NCBI RefSeq assembly: GCF_000275825.1
Contig: NZ_JH719942.1
Coordinates: 1,779,163 to 1,843,162, forward strand
DNA length: 64,000 nt
Origin: Saprospira grandis DSM 2844
GTDB taxonomy: Bacteria; Bacteroidota; Bacteroidia; Chitinophagales; Saprospiraceae
Reading direction: 5' to 3'
Position numbers and translations under genes: made by a program. The notes below the pieces were generated by a model, which saw only the letters and a list, made by a program, of their open reading frames with translations, searched no databases and was not told the DNA's origin. This document shows positions 39,753 through 47,510 of this stretch, one piece after another. The number at the start of each line of letters is the position of its first letter. Position 1 is the stretch's first letter.

Positions 39753-41576
39753 ATGCAAAAGCAGAACCTACGGAACATCGCTATTATTGCGCACGTAGAC
39801 CACGGAAAAACCACCCTGGTAGACAAAATTCTTCACCATTGCCGCCTTTTTCATGCTCATCAAGAAACAGGGGAGCTGATTTTGGACAATAACGACCAAG
39901 AGCGGGAGCGGGGAATTACCATTTTGGCCAAAAACGTTTCGGTCAATTACAAAGGAACCAAAATTAACATTATTGACACTCCTGGTCACGCCGACTTTGG
40001 TGGTGAGGTAGAGCGGGTGCTCAATATGGCCGATGGCGTATTGCTTTTGGTAGATGCCTTTGAAGGTCCTATGCCTCAAACGCGTTATGTATTGAGTAAA
40101 GCGATTGAGCTTGGCAAATCTATTATTGTAGTGGTCAACAAGGTTGACAAGGACAACTGCCGCCCTGATGAGGTGCATGAAGATGTCTTTGACTTGATGT
40201 TCAACTTGGATGCTAGCGAAGAGCAGCTCGACTTTAATACGGTCTATGGCTCTGCCAAAAATGACTGGATGGGCCCAGACTGGAAAGAGCAAACAGCCGA
40301 TGTTTCTTACCTTTTGGACCGTGTACTAGAAGATATTCCTGCTCCTGCCCAAAATGAGGGAAGTTTGCAGATGCAAATTACGAGTTTAGACTACTCTCAG
40401 TATGTTGGTCGTATGGCTATTGGCCGTGTGCACCGTGGTAGCATTTCTGTAAACCAGCCCGTTTCTGTAGTGAAGCGCGATGGCAGCATTCAGAAGTCTA
40501 GAGTACGTAAACTCTATACTTTTGATGGTTTGGGCAAGGCCGAAACCGAAACGGTAATCAATGGTGATATTTGTGCCGTAGTGGGTATTGAAAACTTTGA
40601 AATTGGGGATACGATCGCTGATTTTGATGCGCCCGAAGGCCTTACGCCCATGAAAATTGATGAGCCTACTATGAGTATGCTCTTCACAATCAACGACTCT
40701 CCTTTCTTTGGTAAGGAAGGAAAATTTGTTACTTCTCGTCACCTCCGTGACCGCCTATACAAAGAGCTAGAGAAAAACTTGGCCCTTCGTGTTCAGGAAA
40801 CAGGAAGCCCCGATTCTTATATGGTCTTTGGCCGTGGGGTAATGCACCTTTCTGTTCTTATTGAAAGTATGCGCCGCGAAGGTTATGAATTTCAAGTAGG
40901 TAAGCCTCAGGTTATCGTTAAAATGGTTGATGATAAGAAGATGGAGCCTGTAGAACTTCTAGCGGTAGATGTTCCTGACGAATTTTCGGGTAAAGTGATC
41001 GAGTTGGTCACTCAACGCAAAGGTGACATGACGATCATGGAGCCCAAAGGTGATTTGATGCACCTAGAGTTTATGATCCCTTCTCGCGGAATTATCGGTT
41101 TGCGTACCCTGGTCCTCAACTCAACTGCTGGCCAAGCCATCATGAACCACCGTTTTGTAGAATACGCTCCTTGGAAAGGTGTCTTGCCTTCTCGTAATAA
41201 AGGAGCCTTGATTGTACTCGAAAATGGTACGTCTATTCCTTATGCGATGGATAAGCTAAAGGACCGTGGTATTTTCTTCATCTCTCCTGGTGTGGATATC
41301 TATGAAGGCCAAATTATTGGTGAACATAGCCGCGAAAGTGACCTCGTTATCAATATCACCAAAACGAAGAAGCTTACCAATATGCGCTCTTCTGGTGCCG
41401 ATGATAAGGCCAAGTTGCCTCCCCCCTTGCAGTTCTCTTTGGAGCAATACATGGAGTATGTTGGGGAAGATGAGTACCTAGAAATTACGCCCGAAAGCCT
41501 CCGCCTACGCAAAATCTTCTTGAAAGAGCATGAGCGTAAACGCGCCAATAATGCCGCCAATGTGGTGATCAAATAA
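39753..41576 (+). CDS. typA: Translational GTPase TypA/BipA
   Basis: The 607-residue protein is a full-length BipA. G motifs are visible: AHVDHGKTT (G1), ERERGITI (switch I), DTPGHADFGGEV (G3) and VVNKVDKD (G4). Domain II, the EF-G-like domain and the special C-terminal domain (DDKAKLPPPLQFSLEQYMEY) follow. BipA binds the ribosome and helps 50S assembly and growth under stress, especially in the cold. A terminator follows, then a hairpin element. Confidence 0.97.
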   Translation: MQKQNLRNIAIIAHVDHGKTTLVDKILHHCRLFHAHQETGELILDNNDQERERGITILAKNVSVNYKGTKINIIDTPGHADFGGEVERVLNMADGVLLLVDAFEGPMPQTRYVLSKAIELGKSIIVVVNKVDKDNCRPDEVHEDVFDLMFNLDASEEQLDFNTVYGSAKNDWMGPDWKEQTADVSYLLDRVLEDIPAPAQNEGSLQMQITSLDYSQYVGRMAIGRVHRGSISVNQPVSVVKRDGSIQKSRVRKLYTFDGLGKAETETVINGDICAVVGIENFEIGDTIADFDAPEGLTPMKIDEPTMSMLFTINDSPFFGKEGKFVTSRHLRDRLYKELEKNLALRVQETGSPDSYMVFGRGVMHLSVLIESMRREGYEFQVGKPQVIVKMVDDKKMEPVELLAVDVPDEFSGKVIELVTQRKGDMTIMEPKGDLMHLEFMIPSRGIIGLRTLVLNSTAGQAIMNHRFVEYAPWKGVLPSRNKGALIVLENGTSIPYAMDKLKDRGIFFISPGVDIYEGQIIGEHSRESDLVINITKTKKLTNMRSSGADDKAKLPPPLQFSLEQYMEYVGEDEYLEITPESLRLRKIFLKEHERKRANNAANVVIK

Positions 41577-41596
41577 ACCTCAAACGGCTTTTATAC

Positions 41597-41634
41597 AACG
41601 TCCTTTTCAGTTTGCTGAAAGGGACGTTTTTTTT
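41597..41634 (+). terminator. terminator of typA
   Basis: AACGTCCTTTTCAG pairs with CTGAAAGGGACGTT, followed by eight T. The T-run is shared with the start of HE16. Confidence 0.88.
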
Positions 41635-41753
41635 GGGGCTGCCCCAGCCTTCGGCTGGGTCGGGCCATTGCACAGCTCGCAGGCCTGCTCGGCCCTGCAG
41701 CCCTACGGGCTTTGGTCTGCCGCCTTCGGCGGCCCTGCTACAGCCCCTCAGCC
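41635..41753 (+). repeat. hairpin element HE16 (GGCTG/CAGCC)
   Basis: Forward copy. N4 is ACAG against CTGC, so three pairs hold. The core centre is GCAGGCCTGC, a perfect palindrome. H1 CCCCAGCC-TTC-GGCTGGG; H2 AGCCC-TAC-GGGCT; H3 CCGCC-TTC-GGCGG. A further GGCGGC-TTC-GCCGCC hairpin follows. Confidence 0.84.
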
Positions 41754-41842
41754 TGCGGCGGCTTCGCCGCCTGCTATTCCGCAAACAAAGAGGCTAGCAA
41801 TAAATTTTAGCCCAAAAAACAGGCAAAGCCCTTGAAGTTTGC

Positions 41843-41850
41843 TAGTTTTG
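41843..41850 (+). promoter_or_regulatory. -7 promoter element of fabI
   Basis: TAGTTTTG, inside the dyad GCTAG-TTTTG-CTAGC, lies 64 bases before the fabI start. No TTTG box is seen 17-23 bases upstream. Confidence 0.4.
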
Positions 41851-41913
41851 CTAGCAGAATCACCCCCCAAAGGCCAAAAGGCCAAAATTTGTACACAAAA
41901 CAAACTTGATTCT

Positions 41914-42717
41914 ATGCTTTTGAAAGGAAAAAAAGGAATCATTTTCGGCGCACTCAATGAACAATCGATTGCCTGGAAAGTAGCCCAGCAGGCCAAGGCC
42001 GCCGGGGCAGATATTGTATTGACCAACGCACCCATCGCTTTCAGAATGGGCCAAATTGATGAACTGGCCAAAGAGCTAGACTGCCAAGCCATCCCTGCCG
42101 ATGCTACTAAATTGGAAGACCTAGAAGCCTTGGTAGAAAAAAGCCAGGAGATCTTGGGTGGCAAAATTGACTTCGTTTTGCACTCTATCGGTATGTCCAT
42201 CAATATTCGTAAGAAAAAAGCCTATACCGACCTCAAATATGACTGGATGCAGAAAACCTTTGATATCTCTGCCATCTCTTTCCACAAACTCATGCAAACC
42301 CTCTGGCAAAAAGAAGCTATGGCCGAATGGGGCTCTATTCTCGCCCTTAGCTATATCGGCGCCCAAAGAGTATTTCCCCACTACAGCGAAATGTCTGAGT
42401 CAAAAGCCCTGCTAGAGTCTTTTGCCCGTAGCTTTGGCTACCACTTTGGTATGCGCAATAAGGTCCGTGTGAATACCATTTCACAATCCCCCACTCCCAC
42501 TACCGCAGGTACTGGCGTAAAAGGCTTTGACCAATTCCTAGATTATGCCGACAAAATGTCGCCCCTAGGCAATGCCCCCGCAGAAGCTTGCGCAGATTAT
42601 TGCCTCTCACTCTTCTCCGATCATACCCGCTATGTGACCCTACAGAACCTCTACCATGATGGCGGGTTCTCTAATATGGGCATGAGCGAAATTATGATGG
42701 GCGAAACCCCTGAATAA
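41914..42717 (+). CDS. fabI: Enoyl-[acyl-carrier-protein] reductase FabI
   Basis: The 267-residue NADH-dependent SDR catalyses the last step of each fatty acid elongation cycle. It has LLKGKKGIIFGALNEQSIAW at the nucleotide loop, FVLHSIGMS, and the catalytic Tyr-x6-Lys as YSEMSESK after ALSYIGAQRVFPH. The ATG at 41914 is the family start; the frame runs 25 codons further upstream. It is the target class of triclosan-type inhibitors. Confidence 0.93.
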   Translation: MLLKGKKGIIFGALNEQSIAWKVAQQAKAAGADIVLTNAPIAFRMGQIDELAKELDCQAIPADATKLEDLEALVEKSQEILGGKIDFVLHSIGMSINIRKKKAYTDLKYDWMQKTFDISAISFHKLMQTLWQKEAMAEWGSILALSYIGAQRVFPHYSEMSESKALLESFARSFGYHFGMRNKVRVNTISQSPTPTTAGTGVKGFDQFLDYADKMSPLGNAPAEACADYCLSLFSDHTRYVTLQNLYHDGGFSNMGMSEIMMGETPE

Positions 42718-42729
42718 AGAAAATGAACG

Positions 42730-42757
42730 AAAGGGCGCAGTCATCTGCGCCCTTTTT
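42730..42757 (+). terminator. terminator of fabI
   Basis: AAAGGGCGCAG-TCAT-CTGCGCCCTTT with two further T, 13 bases after the fabI stop. Confidence 0.9.
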
Positions 42758-42916
42758 AGGCCCAAAAATAAACTTTCAATAAAAATTGAAAGTTCTGAAA
42801 CTATCTAGGCCCACTTCCGTAAGAATAGCAAATCCCTTAGGCTCATTATCCTCAAAAAGAACTAACTTATATAGCTTTAGCTCATTAAGAGTAAATGCTT
42901 TCCCCATCTTAATCTT

Positions 42917-43438
42917 ATGCTTATGAAAACGCCCACAAAAGGGATGCTCCAATTTGACTTTATTGTGCAGTCTTTGGTCTACCTCCCCACCGTTCTACTT
43001 TATCTGCTTAGCGCTTTAAACGAACTCCCTCAGTTTGCAAACGGTTGGAATGATCTCTTCATTTATGCCCTGCTGCTGCAAGTCCCCCTAGGAGGTACCC
43101 AGCTGCTTAGTGGCTTGGTCCGCAGTATCCGACATGGCAGCTCGATCCGAAAAAAGTACTTGATGGCCTGCGGGGTCTATTTTGCCGCCCTTTTTACGAT
43201 CGCCAATATCGCCTCTGGCGACTTCCTAATTATTGGGACCCTTATTGGCCCTCCCATGATTATAGCCACCGCCTATTATGTCCTCACTTATTTGCAGCTA
43301 ACTGGCCGCTTTGAAGATAATGGAAGTAGTAGTTTTTTCTCTGAAAAAGCTAGCCTTGTTCTAGACGAATTGGATGAAGATGAACGCCGTTTACTAGAGA
43401 TTCAAGAAAGACAAAGAGCCCGAAGAGCCAACTCTTAA
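42917..43438 (+). CDS. Four-helix membrane protein, first of a related trio
   Basis: The 173-residue protein has about four membrane segments (MLQFDFIVQSLVYLPTVLLY, LLQVPLGGTQLLSGLV, GVYFAALFTIANIASGDFLI, then GPPMIIATAYYVLTYLQ) and a charged cytoplasmic tail (LDELDEDERRLLEIQERQR). I do not recognise a family. The next two genes encode proteins of the same size, segment layout and Arg-rich middle loop, so all three probably arose by tandem duplication. Confidence 0.6.
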   Translation: MLMKTPTKGMLQFDFIVQSLVYLPTVLLYLLSALNELPQFANGWNDLFIYALLLQVPLGGTQLLSGLVRSIRHGSSIRKKYLMACGVYFAALFTIANIASGDFLIIGTLIGPPMIIATAYYVLTYLQLTGRFEDNGSSSFFSEKASLVLDELDEDERRLLEIQERQRARRANS

Positions 43439-43480
43439 ACTTTCTGCCTAACTTTGGCCCAAATCAATCCCTTTTGCCTT

Positions 43481-43897
43481 ATGAATGCCCGCCAACATCT
43501 TTATCTCGATTGTTTTATCCAGTTTGTTTTACTCCTCTATTTTGGCTTCTTAATGGGCAAGACCGAGAACTTTTTCGAGCTCTTAACGGTCATTCCCTTT
43601 GTCTTTTTGGCTTGGCAACTGCCTAACGGCCTGATCTACGACCGATTTTTTGAGCAGCACAGCCGACGAACTTTTTTGAAGTATAGTTTTTATTCTATTA
43701 TACTCCTTGCTGTTTTTTGGGGCAGTATCTGGATGGCCTTGCAAATTCCTGGAGTAGGGGCCTTTTTGATCCCGCTCATTAGCAGTGCCATCCCGATTAC
43801 GGTAGCCATTTTGCCATTTTTGGCGGGCATTATTGCCCTTGGCTATTTGGGCCTCTGTTTCCGAGACCTCTATTTTGCGGTCTACAAAACGATTTAA
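43481..43897 (+). CDS. Four-helix membrane protein, second of a related trio
   Basis: The 138-residue protein begins MNARQHLYLDCFIQFVLLLY, parallel to the FDFIVQSLVYL and LLLDFSIQLILF starts of its neighbours, and has a central RRTFLKYSFYSI loop. Four hydrophobic segments are visible. The frame also opens at a TTG (43454), but the ATG at 43481 aligns with its neighbours. No function is known. It is 42 bases after the first gene and 3 bases before the third. Confidence 0.6.
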   Translation: MNARQHLYLDCFIQFVLLLYFGFLMGKTENFFELLTVIPFVFLAWQLPNGLIYDRFFEQHSRRTFLKYSFYSIILLAVFWGSIWMALQIPGVGAFLIPLISSAIPITVAILPFLAGIIALGYLGLCFRDLYFAVYKTI

Positions 43898-43900
43898 TGT

Positions 43901-44341
43901 ATGCTTCGCATTACCAAATATCGCCTACTACTCGATTTCTCGATCCAATTGATTCTCTTTATCCTTTGGGCGGTACAAGCTGCCCTGCATTTTAGCTATT
44001 TTGGGCTGCTGTATTATAGCAGCATTTTTGTCCTTTTACTCACAGCCTGGCAGCTGTTGCACGCCTTTTATGTGGTCCGAAAACACCAAGATTGGCACCG
44101 CAAGCAATATTTACAAAATATGCGGCAATTGTTAGCTTATAGCTTAATTACCATTGGTATTGGCCTGTTTATGATGCTGGCTAGCTTTGGCTTTTTGGCC
44201 CCTTTCTTCATCTTCAGTTTACATATTTTGCATTGGGTGATTTGCCTAGTGGCCCTCTATTTTGCTGGCCGCTATTTCTGGACCAGCATCCGCCAACTTC
44301 AAGATTATATCAACCGCCCAAAATCTTTTTGGGATCTCTAA
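43901..44341 (+). CDS. Four-helix membrane protein, third of a related trio
   Basis: The 146-residue protein (MLRITKYRLLLDFSIQLILF) has four hydrophobic segments and the basic loop VVRKHQDWHRKQYLQNMRQL. It shares the LDFxIQ opening and the pattern of a tryptophan- or glutamine-rich second segment with the two upstream genes. No family is recognised. HE17 starts 9 bases after its stop, before the operon terminator. Confidence 0.6.
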   Translation: MLRITKYRLLLDFSIQLILFILWAVQAALHFSYFGLLYYSSIFVLLLTAWQLLHAFYVVRKHQDWHRKQYLQNMRQLLAYSLITIGIGLFMMLASFGFLAPFFIFSLHILHWVICLVALYFAGRYFWTSIRQLQDYINRPKSFWDL

Positions 44342-44350
44342 TGTTTTTTT

Positions 44351-44474
44351 GGGGCCCGCGGCCAGCTTTGCTGGCCGCCGCTATGCTGCGGGGCTCACAG
44401 GTCTGTTCGGCCCTGCAGCCGCCTTCGGCGGCTTTGGTCTGGCCCTTTGGGCCACCCCTCCGCAGCGCTGGGCC
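44351..44474 (+). repeat. hairpin element HE17 (GGCCC/GGGCC)
   Basis: Forward copy of the third subtype. N4 is GGGG/CCCC instead of the GCCG/CGGC of the other three copies of this subtype. The core reads ACAGGTCTGT instead of GCAGGTCTGC, again changed on both sides. H1 GCGGCCAGC-TTT-GCTGGCCGC; H2 AGCCGCC-TTC-GGCGGCT; H3 GGCCC-TTT-GGGCC. Confidence 0.87.
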
Positions 44475-44494
44475 AATTGGGCGCGCCCCTCTCT

Positions 44495-44528
44495 AGAGAG
44501 CAAAAGATGGACTTTGCTCTCTTTTTTT
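44495..44528 (+). terminator. terminator of the membrane-protein trio
   Basis: AGAGAGCAAA-AGATGGAC-TTTGCTCTCT, then seven T. HE17 therefore lies in the 3-prime untranslated region of this operon. Confidence 0.9.
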
Positions 44529-44657
44529 ATGCCTACAGCAGACAAAATCAACTCAAAACTTGCGTTTATTTTATTGTAGGCTTATTTTTGAAGCATAGCA
44601 AGTTGGTCCAACCGCGCTTAGCAGGCGGCAAAGCCGCCGCAAAGGAGCAAAGCGACT

Positions 44658-44773
44658 GGCCTAGCGATGTGAAAGGGTGGCGCATAGCGCCAGACCGAGG
44701 CAGCTTTGCTGACGAAGGGCCGAGCAGACCTGCGAGCCCTGAAACGTAGCGCCTGCCGAAGGCAGGAGGCCCC
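44658..44773 (-). repeat. hairpin element HE18 (GGCCT/AGGCC)
   Basis: Reverse copy whose outer end is 25 bases before the recG start. N4 AGGG/CCCT; H1 CTGCC-TTC-GGCAG; H2 CAGC-AAA-GCTG; H3 GGCGC-TAT-GCGCC, a stem sequence not seen elsewhere. A GGCGGC-AAA-GCCGCC hairpin precedes its inner end. Confidence 0.86.
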
Positions 44774-44798
44774 AAAAAAATCATAAAATCAGCGCTTT

Positions 44799-46907
44799 AT
44801 GTTAGAGAAATCTATAGAATACGTCAAGGGAGTTGGGCCACAAAAGGCCGATTTACTCAAAAGAGAACTGGGGATTTTCACCCTAGAACAACTGCTGATG
44901 AACTACCCTTTTCGCTATATTGACCGTAGCGTTTTTCATAAAATTGGGGAACTAGAGGCCAATGAAACCCCTCTGCAAATTCGAGGGGTTTTGCGCCGAA
45001 TTGATAGCCATGGCGAGGGCACAAAAAAGCGGATGGTCGGCATTTTTAGAGATGATACGGGCCAAATTGAGCTGGTTTGGTTTAGGGGCCTCAATTGGGT
45101 CAAACAACTGCAAACGGGCATTGAATATGTAATTTATGGCAAGGTGCAGCAGTTTGGCCGCAACCTGAGCATTACTCATCCCGAACTGGAGCCGCTAACG
45201 GCAAAAAATAGCAGTTTAGAGCCTCGGATGGATGCCGTTTATCGGGTGACGGAAAAAATGGCCAGCAAGCGGATTAAGTCTAAGGACCTGCATAAAATTA
45301 TCCGAAATGCCCTGATTCCAATTTATAAGGAGCCCGAGCATTTGCCCGAAACCCTGCCCCAATATTTGCTCGATAGCATGAAGTTGCCCAGCCGTTTGGA
45401 GGCCCTAATTGGCATTCATTTTCCCAAAACCTTGGCCCAAAAAGACCAAGCCCGCCAACGCTTTATTTTTGAGGAGCTCTTCTTTTTGCAATTGCGCATT
45501 TTACAGCGCAAAAGCCTCAAGCAACTCGAGACCAAAGGGCATTTGTTTCCGCATATTGGCGGCTTTTTTAATGGCTTTTACCAAAACAACCTCAAATTTG
45601 AGCTAACGGGCGCCCAAAAACGAGTGCTTCGAGAAATCCGCAAGGACCTAGGCTCAGGCCAGCAGATGAACCGCCTTTTGCAGGGCGATGTGGGTAGCGG
45701 AAAAACGGTGGTTGGCTTTATGTCTATGCTCATGGCCCTAGACAACGACTTTCAGGCGGCATTAATGGCTCCTACCGAAATTTTGGCCCAGCAGCATGTT
45801 GAGTCTCTGCTCAAAATGGCCGAGGGACTGGATATTCGGATTGAGCTGCTCACGGGTTCGATCAAGGGCGTTCAGCGAAGAGAGTTGCTAGAAGATTTGG
45901 CCGAGGGGCGCATTCATATTCTCATTGGCACCCACGCATTAATTGAAGATGCGGTAGTATTTAAGAACTTGGGGCTTGTGATTATTGATGAGCAACACCG
46001 TTTTGGGGTGATGCAAAGGGCCAAAATGTGGAAAAAAAATGCGGCTGGCCCGCCTCATGTTTTGGTTATGACCGCCACGCCTATTCCCCGCACCTTGGCC
46101 ATGACCGTTTATGGCGATTTGGAGGTCTCGGCCATTGATGAAATGCCTCCGGGCCGTTTGCCTATTCAGACCTCCCACAAATTTGAGAGTAGTCGACTTT
46201 GGGTATTTGGGCAAATAAAGCAACAAATTGCCAAGGGCCATCAGGTCTATATTGTCTATCCATTAATTGAAGAATCGGAATCAGAAGCCTTGGCCGAAAT
46301 TAAAAACTTGATGGAAGGCTATGAGAGTATGTTAAGAGAATTTCCCCAGCCGCAATATCAAATTAGCGTGGTACATGGCCGCCAAAAAGCGGAGGACAAA
46401 GATTATGAAATGCAGCGTTTTGCCAAGGGCGAAACCCAAATCCTCATGGCCACTACGGTCATTGAGGTGGGCGTAAATGTGCCCAATGCCACCCTCATGG
46501 TCATTGAAAATGCCGAGCGTTTTGGTTTGGCCCAGCTGCATCAGCTTCGGGGAAGAGTGGGCCGAGGTGGTGGAGAGGCCTATTGTATTTTGATGACCGG
46601 CTATAAATTGTCTAAAGAAGGCCGTTTTCGGATGAAAACCATGTGCAAAACGACAGATGGTTTTGAAATTGCGGAAGCAGACCTTAAATTGAGAGGACCA
46701 GGAAGTATTGACGGCACTCAGCAGTCGGGTATCTTGAGTTTGCGCCTAGCCGATTTGGCCAAAGATGGCCGAATTTTGCAAACGGCTAGAAACTTGGCCA
46801 AAGAAATTGTGGCCCAAGACCCCCTCTTTGAAAAGCCCGAAAACCTGCCGCTCAAACGCGAGCTTTTGCACGCCCAAAAGCAAAGAACTTTTAGTAAAAT
46901 CTCTTAA
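44799..46907 (+). CDS. recG: ATP-dependent DNA helicase RecG
   Basis: The 702-residue protein is full-length RecG, which remodels stalled forks and branched DNA. The N-terminal wedge domain has the OB fold (LQIRGVLRRIDSHGEGTKKR). Helicase motifs follow: QGDVGSGKTVVGF (I), IIDEQHRFGVMQR (II), VMTATPIPRTLAMT (III), then VHGRQKAEDKD and QLHQLRGRVGRGGGEAYCIL (VI). Its stop overlaps the start of the next small gene by 1 base. Confidence 0.96.
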   Translation: MLEKSIEYVKGVGPQKADLLKRELGIFTLEQLLMNYPFRYIDRSVFHKIGELEANETPLQIRGVLRRIDSHGEGTKKRMVGIFRDDTGQIELVWFRGLNWVKQLQTGIEYVIYGKVQQFGRNLSITHPELEPLTAKNSSLEPRMDAVYRVTEKMASKRIKSKDLHKIIRNALIPIYKEPEHLPETLPQYLLDSMKLPSRLEALIGIHFPKTLAQKDQARQRFIFEELFFLQLRILQRKSLKQLETKGHLFPHIGGFFNGFYQNNLKFELTGAQKRVLREIRKDLGSGQQMNRLLQGDVGSGKTVVGFMSMLMALDNDFQAALMAPTEILAQQHVESLLKMAEGLDIRIELLTGSIKGVQRRELLEDLAEGRIHILIGTHALIEDAVVFKNLGLVIIDEQHRFGVMQRAKMWKKNAAGPPHVLVMTATPIPRTLAMTVYGDLEVSAIDEMPPGRLPIQTSHKFESSRLWVFGQIKQQIAKGHQVYIVYPLIEESESEALAEIKNLMEGYESMLREFPQPQYQISVVHGRQKAEDKDYEMQRFAKGETQILMATTVIEVGVNVPNATLMVIENAERFGLAQLHQLRGRVGRGGGEAYCILMTGYKLSKEGRFRMKTMCKTTDGFEIAEADLKLRGPGSIDGTQQSGILSLRLADLAKDGRILQTARNLAKEIVAQDPLFEKPENLPLKRELLHAQKQRTFSKIS

Positions 46908-47197
46908 TGAATAGCTTTATGGATGATTTTGTAGGCTTAGTTGCTGTTGTGATGGTTTTCTCTATTCCACTATTGGCCATATTTTTATCGTATAGGAGTA
47001 AAATGCGAAAAATGGAACTGAACAATGGCGGCAAACAAGACGAAATTGACCAACTCAAACGGCAAATTGGCCACCTTTTTCAGCAGCAAGAATTGTTAGA
47101 AGAGCGTATTACAGACCTAGAAAGCCCTAGAGAAAAAGACAAAATCTCGCTTTCTATAGAAGAGCTAGATATTTTGCGCAAAGCCGATAAAAAGTAA
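46907..47197 (+). CDS. Small membrane-anchored coiled-coil protein
   Basis: The 96-residue protein has one membrane helix (FVGLVAVVMVFSIPLLAIFL) followed by a charged coiled coil (KQDEIDQLKRQIGHLFQQQE). This layout resembles PspB-like envelope stress proteins, but no family motif is certain. It overlaps the recG stop by 1 base and precedes a second gene with the same architecture. Confidence 0.6.
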   Translation: MNSFMDDFVGLVAVVMVFSIPLLAIFLSYRSKMRKMELNNGGKQDEIDQLKRQIGHLFQQQELLEERITDLESPREKDKISLSIEELDILRKADKK

Positions 47198-47201
47198 TCT
47201 T

Positions 47202-47510
47202 ATGCCTACTATTCTACTCCTAGCCTTTGTGCTGGCTGTCGTTATTTTTGTCTTCATCATTATTGTGGTTCCAGCCTCCAAGAGAGAAAAAGAACGCGAG
47301 GAGCAAGTCGACCTCTTTGCTCGCCTAGAAGAAAAGCTCGAGCAAGTTGAAAGAGCCCAAAATGAGCAGGAAAAACGCCTAGCCAATTTGGAGCATATTG
47401 TTATGGACGAGCGCTTTAGTGAGCAGGATTGGGCGCCCAAACAACCTATTGCCCTCAAGCAAGAGATTGACCAATTGCGCCAAGTTTTAGATGAGCTCAA
47501 AAAGAGGTAG
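47202..47510 (+). CDS. Second small membrane-anchored coiled-coil protein
   Basis: The 102-residue protein repeats the design of its neighbour: an N-terminal membrane helix (LLLAFVLAVVIFVFIIIVVP) and a coiled coil (EEKLEQVERAQNEQEKRLAN). The pair could form a membrane hetero-oligomer. It starts 4 bases after the upstream stop, and the next gene begins at the base after its stop. The function is unknown. Confidence 0.58.
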   Translation: MPTILLLAFVLAVVIFVFIIIVVPASKREKEREEQVDLFARLEEKLEQVERAQNEQEKRLANLEHIVMDERFSEQDWAPKQPIALKQEIDQLRQVLDELKKR

